A stretch of DNA of 13,518 nt from Actinomycetes bacterium. Its GTDB lineage: Bacteria; Actinomycetota; CALGFH01. The translations under genes and the position numbers were made by a program. The DNA lies in NCBI GenBank assembly GCA_030146615.1, contig JASLBL010000681.1, positions 1 to 13,518 of the forward strand, written 5' to 3'. Position 1 is the first letter of the stretch. The number at the start of each line of letters is the position of its first letter. This document shows, piece after piece, positions 5,370-13,518 of the stretch. The notes under the pieces are model-generated. The model saw only the letters and a program-made list of their open reading frames with translations, searched no databases and was not told the origin of the DNA.

Positions 5370-8309
5370 ATGACCGGCATCGGGGAACCGCCGCGAGCTT
5401 CCGACGGGCCGGCCGGCGAGCTGGCCCGGAACCCTGGGGTGATCGCCACCACGCTGCTCAGCGGGTTGATCGCCGTGGCCGTGGCCGCCGCCGAGTGGGT
5501 CGGGTCGGGCGAGGCGCTGACCTCACCGACCGGGATCCTGTGGGCCGTCGTCGCCGCCCTTGGCGTGGCCGCGATGCTGCTCGGGTTCGGGCTGGAGCTG
5601 CGCCGGCGGCGGCTGGTCGAGGCCCCCCGGCCCCAGGCCCCACCGGCGCCGGCGGCGGCCACGGGCCCGCCGGCCCCGGGGCTGCCGGTGGGGACGGTGA
5701 CCTTCCTGTTCACCGACATCGAAGGCTCGACCCGGCTGCTCCAGGAGCTGGGCGACCGCTACCCGGCGGTGCGGGACGAGCACGCGGCCATCCTGCGCCG
5801 GGCGATCGCCGACGGGAACGGGGTCGAGGTCAGCACCGAGGGCGACTCGTTCTTCGCCGCGTTCGCCAGCCCGGTGGCGGCGGTCGGGGCGGCCGTGGCC
5901 GCCCAGCGGGCCCTGGCCGCCCACCCCTGGCCACCGGGGTTCCCGGTCCGGGTCCGCATGGGCCTGCACACCGGGGAGGGGGTGCTGGGCGGGGACAACT
6001 ACGTCGGCATCGACGTGAACCGCGCGGCCAGGGTCGCCGCGGCGGCCGCCGGCGGGCAGGTGATCGTGTCCGGCGCCACCTGGGGGCTGGTCGCCGGGGC
6101 CCTGCCCGAGGGGACGGCCCTGCGTGACCTCGGCGAGCACCGCCTCAAGGACATCAACCTCCCCCTGCACCTCCACGACCTGGTGATCGCCGGGCTGCCG
6201 GCCGACTTCCCGCCGCCCCGGACGCTGGACGCCCGTCCCGGCAACCTGCCCGGGCAGCTCACCTCGTTCGTCGGCCGCGAGGACGAGATCGACGAGGCGG
6301 TCCGGCTGCTCGGCCGGACCCGGCTGCTCACCCTCACCGGCCCCGGCGGCACCGGCAAGTCCCGCCTGGCCCTCCAGGTCGCCGACCGGGTCCGGTCCGA
6401 GTACCGCGACGGCGCCTTCTTCGTCGACCTGTCCGCGGTCACCGACCCCGCCCTGGTGCCGGCGGTGGTGGCCCGGGCCCTGCGGGTCCCCGAGGTCCCC
6501 GCGCGGCCCCTGCTCGACGCCCTGGCCGACCACCTGCGCGACCGGCAGCTCCTGCTCGTGGTGGACAACTTCGAGCAGGTGGTGGAGGCCGGGCCGGTGC
6601 TCGAGCGGCTGCTCGGCGCCGCCGCCGGGCTGCGGGTGCTGGTCACCTCCCGGGTCGCCCTGTCGGTCCGGGGCGAGCAGGAGCTGGTGGTGCCGCCGCT
6701 GGCCCTGCCCGACCCGGAGCGGCCCCTAGATCTCGAGTCCCTCGGCCGGTCCGAGGCCGTCCGGCTGTTCGTCGAGCGGGCCCGGGCGGTCCGCCCCGAG
6801 TTCCGGCTGACCGCCGACAACGCCCCCGCGGTGGCCGAGATCACCGCCCGGCTGGACGGGCTGCCCCTGGCCATCGAGCTGGCCGCCACCCGGGTCAAGC
6901 TCCTGACCCCGGACGAGCTCCTGCCCCGGCTGCGCGACCGCCTCACCCTGCTGACCGGCGGGGCCCGGACTCTCCCGGACCGCCAGCGGACACTGCGTGG
7001 CGCCGTCGCCTGGAGCCACGACCTGCTGTCGCCGCCTGAGCGGCGGCTGTTCGACCGGCTGTCGGTCTTCGCCGGCGGCTGGACCCTGGAGTCGGCCGAG
7101 GCCGTCGGCGACCCGGCCGGGCTCGGCCTCGACCCCCTGGACGCGATCACCTCGCTGGTCGACCAGTCCCTGGTCACCAGGGCCGGGCCCGCCGCCGGCC
7201 AGGCCCGCTTCACCATGCTGGAGACGATCCGCGCGTTCGGCCGGGAGCAGCTGGAGGCGACCGGCGAGCTGGCGGCGGCCCGGCGCCGCCACGCCGGCTG
7301 GTTCCTGGACCTGGCCGTGGCCGCCGGCCCCAACCTCACCGGACCCGATCAGGGCCAATGGCTGGACCGCTGCGACCTGGAGCACGCCAACCTCCGGGCC
7401 GCCCTGGCCTGGGCGGTCGAGACCGGCGAGACCGGCCGGGCCCTGAAGGCGGCGACGGCGCTGTGGCGGTTCTGGCAGCAGCGCGGCCACCTGGCCGAGG
7501 GCCGGCGTCGCCTGGAGGAGCTCCTGGCCCTCCCCGCGGCCCAGGGCCGGACCCCGGCGCGGGCCAAGGCCCTGGCCGCGGCCGGGGGGATCGCCTGGTG
7601 GCAGGAGGACATCGCCGCCGCCGGCCGCTTCTACGAGGAGGCCCTGGCCATCGAGCGGGAGCTGGGCGCGCAGCGCGGCATCGCCGACGCCCTCTACAAC
7701 CAGGCCTTCGTGGTCGCCGCGGCGGGCGACTTCGAGGGCGCCTTCCGGCGGTTCGAGGAGAGCCTCGAGCTGTTCCGGCAGGCCGGGGACGAGGCCGGGG
7801 CGGCCCGGGCCGACTGGATGATCGTCATCCGCGACCTCGCCGCCGGCCGCTGGGACCGCCCCATCGCCAAGGCCGAGGAGGCCGTGGCCAATTGGCGCCG
7901 CGCCGGGGCCCGCTTCGACCTCGGCACCGGCCTGGTCTGGACGGCCGTCGTCTACGCCCGCGCCGGCCGAATGGGCGACGCCGAGGTGGCCATGCGGGAG
8001 GCCCTTGAGCTGTTCCGCGAGGTCGACAGCCCCATCGGCATCGTCCTGGTCCTCCAGGGCCTCACCTACCTGGCCCGATGGGACGACCGCCACGCCGACG
8101 CCGTCCGACAGGCCGGAGCCGCCGACGCTCTCCGCGAGCAGCTCGGCGGCCGGGCCCCGCTCGACTTCCTGGCCGGGTTCCTTGGCGACCCCGAGGCCGA
8201 GTCCCGCGCCCACCTCCCCGAGGCCGCCGCCGCCCGCGCCTTCGCCGAGGGCCGCGCCCTCAGCGTCGACGCCGCCCTGGCCACGGCCACCGGCCCGCCC
8301 GGCCGCTGA
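5370..8309 (+). CDS. Membrane-anchored class III cyclase domain / STAND ATPase / TPR protein
   Basis: 979 residues. Two probable membrane helices (24-44, 55-76) are followed by a Pro/Ala linker (85-106). Then comes a class III nucleotide cyclase homology domain (107-275) with both metal Asp (FTDIEGST D116; EGDSFF D159) and the NxxxR pair (N217, R221). A STAND/NB-ARC-like ATPase follows (296-570): SFVGREDEI, P-loop GPGGTGKS (K330), Walker B LLLVVDN (D399), VTSR (427-428), and GLPLAIEL (497-504). The region after GAVAWSHDLL (545-552) is a winged-helix-like segment, and 690-930 are TPR-like helices with ALxxxR/LxxEAL patterns. No C-terminal LuxR HTH is present, unlike many relatives. The base-recognising Lys and Asp of canonical adenylate cyclases appear to be S155 and N210, so substrate or activity is uncertain. 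Likely a signal-driven switch at the inner face of the membrane. ATG 5370 has no ribosome binding site and is probably leaderless. Confidence 0.9.
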   Translation: MTGIGEPPRASDGPAGELARNPGVIATTLLSGLIAVAVAAAEWVGSGEALTSPTGILWAVVAALGVAAMLLGFGLELRRRRLVEAPRPQAPPAPAAATGPPAPGLPVGTVTFLFTDIEGSTRLLQELGDRYPAVRDEHAAILRRAIADGNGVEVSTEGDSFFAAFASPVAAVGAAVAAQRALAAHPWPPGFPVRVRMGLHTGEGVLGGDNYVGIDVNRAARVAAAAAGGQVIVSGATWGLVAGALPEGTALRDLGEHRLKDINLPLHLHDLVIAGLPADFPPPRTLDARPGNLPGQLTSFVGREDEIDEAVRLLGRTRLLTLTGPGGTGKSRLALQVADRVRSEYRDGAFFVDLSAVTDPALVPAVVARALRVPEVPARPLLDALADHLRDRQLLLVVDNFEQVVEAGPVLERLLGAAAGLRVLVTSRVALSVRGEQELVVPPLALPDPERPLDLESLGRSEAVRLFVERARAVRPEFRLTADNAPAVAEITARLDGLPLAIELAATRVKLLTPDELLPRLRDRLTLLTGGARTLPDRQRTLRGAVAWSHDLLSPPERRLFDRLSVFAGGWTLESAEAVGDPAGLGLDPLDAITSLVDQSLVTRAGPAAGQARFTMLETIRAFGREQLEATGELAAARRRHAGWFLDLAVAAGPNLTGPDQGQWLDRCDLEHANLRAALAWAVETGETGRALKAATALWRFWQQRGHLAEGRRRLEELLALPAAQGRTPARAKALAAAGGIAWWQEDIAAAGRFYEEALAIERELGAQRGIADALYNQAFVVAAAGDFEGAFRRFEESLELFRQAGDEAGAARADWMIVIRDLAAGRWDRPIAKAEEAVANWRRAGARFDLGTGLVWTAVVYARAGRMGDAEVAMREALELFREVDSPIGIVLVLQGLTYLARWDDRHADAVRQAGAADALREQLGGRAPLDFLAGFLGDPEAESRAHLPEAAAARAFAEGRALSVDAALATATGPPGR

Positions 8310-8316
8310 CCGGGGT

Positions 8317-8322
8317 TACCCT
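8317..8322 (+). promoter_or_regulatory. Possible -10 element for the VOC-paaZ operon
   Basis: TACCCT fits TANNNT and lies in the 49-base gap after the cyclase gene. Transcription would start near 8329, giving a leader of about 30 bases that contains GAGAGGA (8347-8353), five bases before ATG 8359. No -35 match is visible, so support is weak. Confidence 0.25.
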
Positions 8323-8358
8323 GGCCATCCGACAACGAGGTCGAACGAGAGGACAGCC

Positions 8359-8769
8359 ATGCCTCAGAGCCCGGTTCGCGAGCTGCGGTTGGCGTTGACG
8401 GTCGAGGACTACGACCGGGCGGTCGCCTTCTACCGGGACGGGCTCGGCCTCCCGGTGGTCGAGTCGTTCGAGGGGCCCGACGGCAGCGGGGTCGTGCTGG
8501 ACGCCGGGCGGGCCACCCTGGAGCTGCTCTCGGTCCGGCAGGCCGAGCTGGTCGACCGGGTCGAGGTCGGGTCACGGGTCGCCGGGCCGGTCCGGGTCGC
8601 GCTCGAGGTCGCCGACTCCGCCGAGGCGGCGCGGCGGCTGGTCGCCGGCGGTGCCGAGGCACTGGCCGAGCCCGTCGTCACCCCCTGGCGCCACCGCAAC
8701 GTCCGGGTCCGGGCCCCCGACGGGATGCAGCTCACCCTGTTCACCGTGCTCGACGAGGCCAGCGCCTGA
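8359..8769 (+). CDS. VOC (glyoxalase/bleomycin-resistance/dioxygenase) superfamily protein
   Basis: 136 residues, the size of a single VOC protein made of two beta-alpha-beta-beta-beta units. The first unit opens RELRLALTVEDYDRAVAFYRD (positions 7-27 region) and leads to GLGLPVV and ATLELLS (52-58). The second opens VRVALEVADSAEAARRL and ends VRVRAPDGMQLTLFTV (115-130). Of the usual metal-ligand positions, only E55 in LELLS is clear: the first His/Gln position is Leu, and the last Glu in the usual DGxxxEL position is Thr (T126). A classical glyoxalase I activity is therefore unlikely; binding or a different chemistry is possible. GAGAGGA (8347-8353) precedes the ATG. The paaZ start is 14 bases after its stop, so the two genes are probably cotranscribed, which suggests a link to CoA-thioester or aromatic catabolism (inference). 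Confidence 0.85.
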   Translation: MPQSPVRELRLALTVEDYDRAVAFYRDGLGLPVVESFEGPDGSGVVLDAGRATLELLSVRQAELVDRVEVGSRVAGPVRVALEVADSAEAARRLVAGGAEALAEPVVTPWRHRNVRVRAPDGMQLTLFTVLDEASA

Positions 8770-8783
8770 GAGGAGGCCCGACG

Positions 8784-10823
8784 GTGACCGCGATGATCAG
8801 CTCCTATGTCCGCGACGCCTGGCACACCGCGACCGACGAGGGCGCAGTCGTGCTCGACGCGGCCACCGGGGAGCCGGTGGCGCGGGTGTCGAGCACCGGG
8901 GTGGACATGGCCGGCATGGTCGAGCACGCGCGGCGGGTCGGCGGGCCCGGGCTGCGCGAGCTGACCTTCCACCAGCGCGCCGCCGCCCTGAAGCAGCTGG
9001 CCGTCCACCTGCGGGAGCGCCGCGACGGCCTGTACGAGCTGTCGGCGCGGACCGGGGCCACCGCCGCCGACGCCGTGGTCGACGTCGACGGCGGCATCGG
9101 CGCCCTGTTCGTGTACTCGAGCAAGGGCCGGCGCGAGCTGCCCAACGACGTCCTCTACGTCGACGGCCGGCCCGAGCCGCTGGGCCGGGGCGGGACCTTC
9201 GTCGGCCAGCACGTCTACACCTCCCGGCCCGGCGTGGCCGTGCTCATCGACGCCTTCAACTTCCCGGTCTGGGGGATGCTCGAGAAGCTGGCCCCGGCCC
9301 TGCTGGCCGGCCTCCCGGTGATCGTCAAGCCGGCCAGCCAGACCGCGTACGTCACCGAGCTCGCCTTCCGCCACATGGTCGAGTCGGGCCTGCTCCCGCC
9401 GGGTTCCATCCAGCTGCTGTGCGGCGGCGTCGGCGACCTGCTCGACCACCTGACCGGGCAGGACACGATCGCCTTCACCGGCTCGGCGGCCACGGCCAGG
9501 CGCCTGCGCACCCATCCAGGAGTGATCGGCGAGTCGGTCCGCTTCAACGCCGAGGCCGACTCGCTCAACTGCTCGATCCTCGGCCCCGACGCCGCCCCCG
9601 GCACCGAGGAGTTCGAGCTGTTCGTCGGCGAGGTGGTCCGCGAGCTGACCGAGAAGACGGGGCAGAAGTGCACGGCCATCCGCCGGGCCCTGGTCCCGGA
9701 CGGCCACGCCGGAGCCGTCGCCGATGCGCTGTGCGAGCGGCTGGCCGAGGTCCGGGTGGGCGACCCGCGGGATGCCGCCACCACCATGGGCCCGCTGGTC
9801 AGCCGGGGCCAGCTGGCCGAGGTCGAGCAGGCGATCGCCCGGCTGCGCCGGGGGGCCGAGGTCGTCCTGGGCGGCCCCGGCGCGGCCCGCCCGGTCTCGG
9901 GCGACCCCGACCGCGGCGCCTTCCTGGCCCCGACGGTGCTGCGGGCCGGCTCGCCCGAGGCGCCCGAGCTCCACACCGTGGAGGCGTTCGGACCGGTCAC
10001 CGCGGTCATCGGCTACCGGGACGCCGGCCACGCCGTTGAGCTGGCCGCCCTGGGCCGGGGCAGCCTGGTCGGGTCGGTCGTCACCCACGACCCCGGCTTC
10101 GCCCGCCAGGTCGTCCTCGGGGTCGCCCCCTGGCACGGCCGCCTGCTGGTCCTGGACCGCGACGACGCCGGCGAGTCGACCGGCCACGGCGCCCCCCTGC
10201 CCCACCTGGTCCACGGCGGCCCCGGCCGGGCGGGCGGCGGCGAGGAGCTGGGCGGGATCCGCGCCGTCCTCCACCACATGCAGGTCACCAGCATCTCGGC
10301 CTCGCCGGCGATGGTCACCGCCGTCACCGGCCGCTGGGTTCAAGGCGCCCCCACGACCGGCGACGCCACCCACCCGTTCCGCCGCCACTTCGAGGACCTG
10401 CGCGTCGGCGAGACCCTGCGCACCCCGCCCCGGACGGTGACCCTGGAGGACATCGAACGCTTCGCCGACCTGTCCGGGGACCGGTTCTACGCCCACATGG
10501 ACGAGGCCGCCGCCAAGGCGAACCCGTTCTTCGACGGCCGGGTGGCCCACGGCTACTTCGTCGTCTCGGCCGCCGCCGGCCTGTTCGTCGACCCCGACCC
10601 CGGCCCCTGCCTGGCCAACTACGGCCTCGAGAGCCTGCGCTTCCTCAAGCCGGTGTACCCCGGCGACACCCTCACCGTCGCCCTGACCTGCAAGCAGAAG
10701 ACACCCCGAGACGGCGAGGCCTACGGCGAGGTCCGCTGGGACGTCACCGTCGAGAACCAGGACGCCGACAAGGTCGCCACCTACGACATCCTCACCCTGG
10801 TCGCCACCCGCCCAACCGGCTGA
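8784..10823 (+). CDS. paaZ: Bifunctional oxepin-CoA hydrolase / 3-oxo-5,6-dehydrosuberyl-CoA semialdehyde dehydrogenase
   Basis: 679 residues, nearly the length of E. coli PaaZ. In aerobic phenylacetate catabolism this enzyme opens oxepin-CoA with its hydratase domain and oxidises the resulting aldehyde with NADP. Residues 1-520 are an aldehyde dehydrogenase: FVGQHVYTSRPG, N159 in DAFNFPVWG, VKPASQTAYV, E257 in FNAEADSLN and the nucleophile C296 in TGQKCTAIRR. Residues 530-676 are an R-specific hydratase (MaoC hotdog): FEDLRVGET, D566 and H571 in SGDRFYAHMDEA, and VAHGYFVVSAAAGLF. The spacing of C/E and D/H matches the known PaaZ active sites. GTG 8784 has GAGAGGAGG (8768-8776) seven bases upstream. 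No other paa gene lies in the window; the only cotranscribed neighbour is the VOC protein. It looks intact and functional. Confidence 0.93.
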   Translation: MTAMISSYVRDAWHTATDEGAVVLDAATGEPVARVSSTGVDMAGMVEHARRVGGPGLRELTFHQRAAALKQLAVHLRERRDGLYELSARTGATAADAVVDVDGGIGALFVYSSKGRRELPNDVLYVDGRPEPLGRGGTFVGQHVYTSRPGVAVLIDAFNFPVWGMLEKLAPALLAGLPVIVKPASQTAYVTELAFRHMVESGLLPPGSIQLLCGGVGDLLDHLTGQDTIAFTGSAATARRLRTHPGVIGESVRFNAEADSLNCSILGPDAAPGTEEFELFVGEVVRELTEKTGQKCTAIRRALVPDGHAGAVADALCERLAEVRVGDPRDAATTMGPLVSRGQLAEVEQAIARLRRGAEVVLGGPGAARPVSGDPDRGAFLAPTVLRAGSPEAPELHTVEAFGPVTAVIGYRDAGHAVELAALGRGSLVGSVVTHDPGFARQVVLGVAPWHGRLLVLDRDDAGESTGHGAPLPHLVHGGPGRAGGGEELGGIRAVLHHMQVTSISASPAMVTAVTGRWVQGAPTTGDATHPFRRHFEDLRVGETLRTPPRTVTLEDIERFADLSGDRFYAHMDEAAAKANPFFDGRVAHGYFVVSAAAGLFVDPDPGPCLANYGLESLRFLKPVYPGDTLTVALTCKQKTPRDGEAYGEVRWDVTVENQDADKVATYDILTLVATRPTG

Positions 10824-10852
10824 CTTGGGGGGATCGGCGGAGGAGGTCGGGC

Positions 10853-11413
10853 ATGCGGGCGTGGCCGGGGATCGTGGCCGCGCTGGCTGTCCTGCTCGGC
10901 GCCGGGTGCGGGATCGTCCCCGAGCCGGATGAGCAGGCTCGGGCGCTGGCCACCGGCCGCGTCCGGGATGAGGCGGCGGGGTTCGGGACCAGCCTGTGGG
11001 CAGGGTTGCGGGCGACTGACGCGGCCGGCGCCCGGGAGGTGGTCCGCCAGCACGCCGAGATGCTGGACCCCTCGCCCGGCGAGGACGGTCCCCACGAGCG
11101 CGGCCTGCTCGCCGCCTCGGTCGGGCGTGACGGCGCGGTCGTGCTCGACCTGGTGTTCCGCGACCAGGCCGACGCCGGTGGCGGCCTCTCCTACGCGCAG
11201 GCGGTCGTCCAGCTGTGCGTGCGGGTGACCGGGACCCCGGGGCCGGGCGCCCAGGTCAGGCTGGCCGACCTGGCCTGCCCGGCCTCCCTGGCCATGCCCG
11301 GCCTGGTCGACCACCAGGTGACCCTGGCCGAGGAGGGGCCGCCGCCGGCCCCGGAGCCGCCACGGCCCGCCTGCCACAGCGGCGGCGACAACCGCGGCTG
11401 TCCCGGCGGCTGA
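10853..11413 (+). CDS. Putative secreted lipoprotein of unknown function
   Basis: 186 residues. Residues 1-18 form a short signal peptide (a single Arg, then IVAALAVLLGAG) ending at C19, a likely lipidation site, though the lipobox GAGC has Gly rather than Leu at -3. The mature part has a helical segment (AGFGTSLWAGLRATDAAGAREVV, 42-64 region), then alternating strands around GRDGAVVLDLVF (91-102) and YAQAVVQLCVRVTG (114-127), with C122 and C142 likely to pair. The tail is Pro-rich with two further Cys (174, 183). GGAGGAGG (10839-10846) lies six bases before the ATG. It follows paaZ by 29 bases and could be in the same transcript, but its mature sequence gives no family. It resembles small actinobacterial surface lipoproteins only in architecture. 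Confidence 0.75.
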   Translation: MRAWPGIVAALAVLLGAGCGIVPEPDEQARALATGRVRDEAAGFGTSLWAGLRATDAAGAREVVRQHAEMLDPSPGEDGPHERGLLAASVGRDGAVVLDLVFRDQADAGGGLSYAQAVVQLCVRVTGTPGPGAQVRLADLACPASLAMPGLVDHQVTLAEEGPPPAPEPPRPACHSGGDNRGCPGG

Positions 11414-11440
11414 GCCCGCCGAGCGGGCTCCCTCCGGAGG
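11412..11440. terminator. Tandem inverted repeats at the lipoprotein stop
   Basis: GAGCCCG-CCGAG-CGGGCTC (11412-11430) is a perfect 7-bp stem with a 5-base loop starting within the lipoprotein stop codon. It is followed at once by the perfect palindrome CCTCCGGAGG (11431-11440). No T tract follows. The first is a candidate stem-type terminator. The second contains the GGAGG that would have served as the ribosome binding site of the MMPL gene. Confidence 0.4.
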
Positions 11441-12858
11441 ACCAGGCTGGCCCGGTCCTCACCCGTCTCAGCCTTCGTCACCGGCGGCTGGTCGCCGCCG
11501 CCTGGATGGTGTTGTTCGTCGCCGGGATCGCGCTCGGGAGCGGGGTGTTCGAGCGTCTCGACCCCGACGTCGGCGACGTCGCCGGGACCGAGTCGGCCCG
11601 GGCCGAGGCCCGGCTGGACACGCTCGACCCGGGCGGCGAGTCGATCGCGGCCGTGGCCGACGGCCTCGACCCGCGCGACCCGGCGGCCGCGGCCGAGCTG
11701 CTGTCCATGCCGGTGGTGCTGGTGCTACTGCTGGTGATCTTCGCCGGCGTCGTCGCCGCCGGCCTGCCCGTGCTGGTCGGGGTGGCCGGGACGCTGCTCG
11801 CCCTGCTGGGGATCAGCTCGGTCACCGAGGTGTCGGTCTACTCGGTCAACGTGGTCACGATGCTCGGCCTCGGCCTGGCCGTCGACTACGCCCTGCTGCT
11901 GGTGTCGCGGTTCCGGGAGGAGCGGGCCACCCGCGACCTGCCGGCCGCCGTCGAGGCGGCGGCCGCGACCGCCGGCCGCATGGTCGTCTTCTCCGGGCTC
12001 ACGGTGGCCGCCTCCCTGGCCGGCCTGCTGGTCTTCGCCGACCCGTTCCTGCGCTCGATGGCCTATGGCGGCGGCGCCGTGGTCCTGATCGACATGCTGG
12101 CCGCCATCACCCTCCTCCCCGCCCTCCTCGGCATGTGGGGCCACCGGGTCCGCCCCACCCGGGCCGGCCGCCAGACGGGAACCGGGCTGTTCGCGACGGT
12201 GTCGCGGGTGGTGCGGCGGCGGGCGCTGCTGATCGTGGTCGCCGTGGCCGTGCCGCTGGCAGTGGCCGCGACGCCGTTCCTGCACGCGCGGTACCAGCAG
12301 CCCGACGCCGGGTTCCTGCCCGACGGGGCCGAGTCCCGGGAGCTCGTTGAGGTCCTCCAGGCCCGGTTCGACTCCGCTGTGTGGGCCGAGCCGGTGGTGG
12401 TGGTGGCCGATGCCGGGACCGACCAGGCGGGGCTGGCCGCCTTCGCCGGGCGCCTGGCCGGCCTGGAGGGGGTGCGGGCGGTCAGCGAGTCGCGGCCCTG
12501 GTCGTGCTGGCCACCTTCGTGCTGCTGTTCCTGTTCACCGGCTCGAAGGAGGCCTGGGACGAGACCGGCGACAACGACCAGGCGGTCGCCCTCGGCCTCC
12601 AGCGCTCGGGGCGGATCGTGACCTCGGCGGCCCTGCTGCTGGTGGTGGTCTTCGCCGGGTTCATGGCCGCCGGGATGCTGACCATCAAGCAGATCGGCCT
12701 GGGCACGGTCCTGGCCGTCCTCCTGGACGCCACCGTCGTCCGCATGCTGCTGGTCCCGGCGACCATGAAGCTGATGGGCCGCTGGAACTGGTGGGCGCCC
12801 GGCCCGCTGCGCCGCCTCCACCGGCGGGTCGGGCTGGCCGAGGGGCCGGCGTCGGCGC

Positions 12859-13518
<660 letters not shown>

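Noticed and set aside
6726..8213. A 495-codon minus-strand frame opposite the cyclase/STAND gene
   Set aside because: Low-complexity Gly/Gln/Ala composition without motifs; a shadow of the TPR-rich plus-strand protein.
8430..10550. A 706-codon minus-strand frame opposite the VOC gene and paaZ
   Set aside because: Spans two well-supported genes on the other strand and has the same low-complexity shadow composition.
11215..11454. Upstream extension of the MMPL frame into the lipoprotein gene
   Set aside because: It reads the lipoprotein gene in another frame as Pro/Gly/Arg-rich sequence; MMPL similarity begins only at about 11455.

Overview
The window is very GC-rich (nearly every wobble position is G or C), uses GTG starts and GGAGG-type ribosome binding sites, and carries actinobacterial gene families: an Lrp/AsnC regulator, an ECF sigma factor with a membrane partner, an ABC1 kinase with terminal membrane helices, a cyclase-STAND-TPR protein, PaaZ, MMPL and a UvrA-like ABC protein. 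I infer a member of the Actinomycetota, probably free-living. No rRNA, tRNA, CRISPR array or insertion sequence was seen, so placement below phylum is not possible.

Layout. Bases 1-716 hold a divergent pair: the 5' end of a probable membrane transporter (minus) and an Lrp/AsnC regulator (plus). Bases 754-2161 form a signalling module: an ECF-type promoter, an ECF sigma factor, and a single-pass membrane protein overlapping it by ATGA. Bases 2199-2790 are a decayed stretch: a hairpin, a small unrecognised membrane ORF, and a 63-codon remnant of a LuxR/NarL response regulator. The stop of this remnant overlaps the GTG start of an intact ABC1/AarF kinase (2787-4760). The kinase converges, with a 38-bp overlap, on an NAD(P)-binding SDR-like protein (4723-5352, minus). 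That gene is divergent from a 979-residue membrane-anchored cyclase/STAND ATPase/TPR protein (5370-8309). The 17 bases between those two starts look like a shared bidirectional promoter giving two leaderless mRNAs. Then come a VOC-fold protein and a full-length PaaZ (8359-10823) as a likely operon, a secreted lipoprotein (10853-11413), a broken MMPL transporter (about 11455-12899), and the C-terminal part of a UvrA-like ATPase running off the right edge on the minus strand.

The genes do not form one pathway. The best supported functional units are the sigma/membrane-partner pair, the VOC-PaaZ pair (aromatic-CoA ring cleavage step) and the divergent SDR/cyclase pair. The most unusual features are the leaderless bidirectional promoter, the atypical nucleotide-recognition residues of the cyclase, and the repeated pattern of genes that lost internal blocks (MMPL three times, the response regulator twice) while their neighbours stay intact. 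I see no clear undescribed defence or mobile system. The cyclase-STAND-TPR protein with its divergent oxidoreductase, and the sigma factor with its unrecognised extracytoplasmic partner, are the best candidates for new biology.
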